In this document: positions 4,635-5,429 of the stretch, piece by piece
Position numbering within the stretch: position 1 is the first letter of the stretch
How the letters are laid out: each line of letters begins with the position of its first letter
Origin: Actinomycetota bacterium
GTDB taxonomy: Bacteria > Actinomycetota > Acidimicrobiia > IMCC26256 > PALSA-610
DNA length: 5,429 nt
Assembly (NCBI GenBank): GCA_030839105.1
Contig: JAUZEI010000249.1
Coordinates: 1 to 5,429 of the forward strand
Reading direction: 5' to 3'
The notes under the pieces: model-generated
Seen by the model: the letters and a program-made list of their open reading frames with translations, nothing else
Told to the model about the DNA's origin: nothing
Databases searched by the model: none
Position numbers and translations under genes: made by a program

Positions 4635-5429
4635 ATGGCCACGGCGCTTCTGATTCGCGGCGGTCGCGTCATCGACCCGCGGGCGGGCCGCGACGAGACC
4701 GCCGACGTACTCGTCGACGCCGGGCGCGTCGTCGCGGTCGGCCCCGATCTCGAGGCGTTTGATACGAACACCGACGTGATCGACGCCCGCGGCCTCGTTG
4801 TCACGCCCGGGCTCATCGACCTGCACGTCCACGTGTACCCGGGGCTCGGCGACTTCTGTCTGGCACCCGATCGCGTCGGCGTCGACAGTGGCGTACCGAC
4901 GGTCATCGACGCCGGGACGAGCGGCGCCGCGACCTTCGGGCTTGCGCGCAAGTGGATCGACGACCCGTCGGTCCGCACCCAGGTGCTCGCGCTGATGGAT
5001 CCGTGCCAGATCTACTTCGCGACCAAGGATTTCATCTGTCACAAGCTCGAGATCGCGAACGACCTGCGCAACCTCGACATCGATCTCACCGCGGCTGTGC
5101 TCGAAGCGAACGACGACGTCGTGGTCGGCATGAAGGTGCGCGCCTGCTACGTCGATGATCCGACGGTGTCGCCGTTCCTCGAGGCCGCGAAGAAGGTCTC
5201 GGGTGACCGGCCGATCATGGTCCACCTCGGCCGGTTCCCGTTCACGCCCACGATTCCGACTGCCGACCTGCTGCGCGCGCTCCGACCCGGTGACGTCATC
5301 ACGCACGCTTTCCGCGGTGCATCGGGCATGCTCGACCGCGATGGTCGGGCCACCGAGTACCTGCGCGACGCGGCCGACCGCGGCGTGCTGCTCGACGTGG
5401 GACACTCGGGCACCGACTTCCGCTTCGCG
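4635..5429 (+). CDS. Amidohydrolase/deacetylase family metallohydrolase (dihydroorotase-like, 3' partial)
   Basis: The frame is open from ATG 4635 through the right edge, giving 265 residues; relatives are roughly 380-400 long, so about a third is missing. It belongs to the dihydroorotase-like metallohydrolase group that includes Agrobacterium Atu3266. These are binuclear-metal hydrolases; Atu3266 cleaves an acetyl ester (acetyl-R-mandelate), and natural substrates are mostly unknown. Seen here: an N-terminal beta-sandwich strand LLIRGGRVIDP (5-15), PGLIDLHVHVYPG with H64/H66 (58-70), SGVPTVIDAGTSGA (85-98), and the expected carboxylated lysine K167 in VVVGMKVRA. MVHLGR (H197), RPGDVITHAFRG (H224) and GVLLDVGHSGTDF (250-262) follow. 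The late catalytic aspartate lies beyond the window. The segment at 122-145 and cysteines at 75, 124, 135 and 171 look unlike the usual pattern I recall, suggesting a distinct subgroup. It starts 5 bases after the deaminase stop, almost certainly in the same operon. Confidence 0.88.
   Translation, partial: MATALLIRGGRVIDPRAGRDETADVLVDAGRVVAVGPDLEAFDTNTDVIDARGLVVTPGLIDLHVHVYPGLGDFCLAPDRVGVDSGVPTVIDAGTSGAATFGLARKWIDDPSVRTQVLALMDPCQIYFATKDFICHKLEIANDLRNLDIDLTAAVLEANDDVVVGMKVRACYVDDPTVSPFLEAAKKVSGDRPIMVHLGRFPFTPTIPTADLLRALRPGDVITHAFRGASGMLDRDGRATEYLRDAADRGVLLDVGHSGTDFRFA

Noticed and set aside
4617..5405. 262-residue minus-strand frame at the right end
   Set aside because: It is opposite the metallohydrolase, whose motifs (HVHVY, GMKVRA, THAFRG) are intact; the antisense product has no recognisable domain.

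Overview
This is a high-GC bacterial chromosomal segment, densely packed with enzyme and transporter genes. The G/C-rich third codon positions, a GTG start, and the actinobacterial style of the 8-oxoguanine deaminase (for example CPSSNML and GCDGSASTDSASL) suggest Actinomycetota. That assignment is an inference from remembered family patterns; no rRNA or other taxonomic marker is present. I see no mobile element, tRNA, rRNA or CRISPR array.

Layout. (1) The left edge cuts into a NitT/TauT/SsuC-type ABC importer permease on the + strand (1-753). It is followed at once by a small SnoaL/NTF2-like protein (about 770-1171). (2) A 133-base convergent gap separates these from a two-gene minus-strand operon: an isopenicillin-N-synthase-type Fe(II)/2-oxoglutarate oxygenase (3097 down to 2075), joined by a 4-base ATGA overlap to a phytanoyl-CoA-dioxygenase-type Fe(II)/2OG oxygenase (2078 down to 1305). 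(3) A 104-base divergent control region (3098-3201) contains a perfect 5+3+5 inverted repeat and a strong Shine-Dalgarno. The Shine-Dalgarno serves an untracked 17-codon leader ORF (3152-3205). (4) The leader ORF overlaps the GTG start of an 8-oxoguanine deaminase-family amidohydrolase (3202-4629) in a GTGA arrangement. (5) Five bases later starts a second metallohydrolase of the Atu3266/dihydroorotase-like amidohydrolase/deacetylase family (4635 to the right edge, 3' partial).

How the genes may work together. A shared divergent promoter region would co-control two oxygenases and two amidohydrolases, and an importer permease lies nearby. The simplest reading is an uptake and catabolism module for an amino-substituted N-heterocycle, such as an oxidised or alkylated purine. 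In this reading the importer brings it in, the oxygenases hydroxylate or dealkylate it, the deaminase removes the exocyclic amine (8-oxoguanine to urate in characterised relatives), and the second hydrolase cleaves an amide or ester. The families are well supported; the substrate and pathway order are inference.

The most unusual local signal is the 5' region of the deaminase operon. It combines a leader ORF with a good ribosome site, an inverted repeat that places GGAG in a tetraloop, and an anti-Shine-Dalgarno complement just before the deaminase start. Together these suggest translational control.
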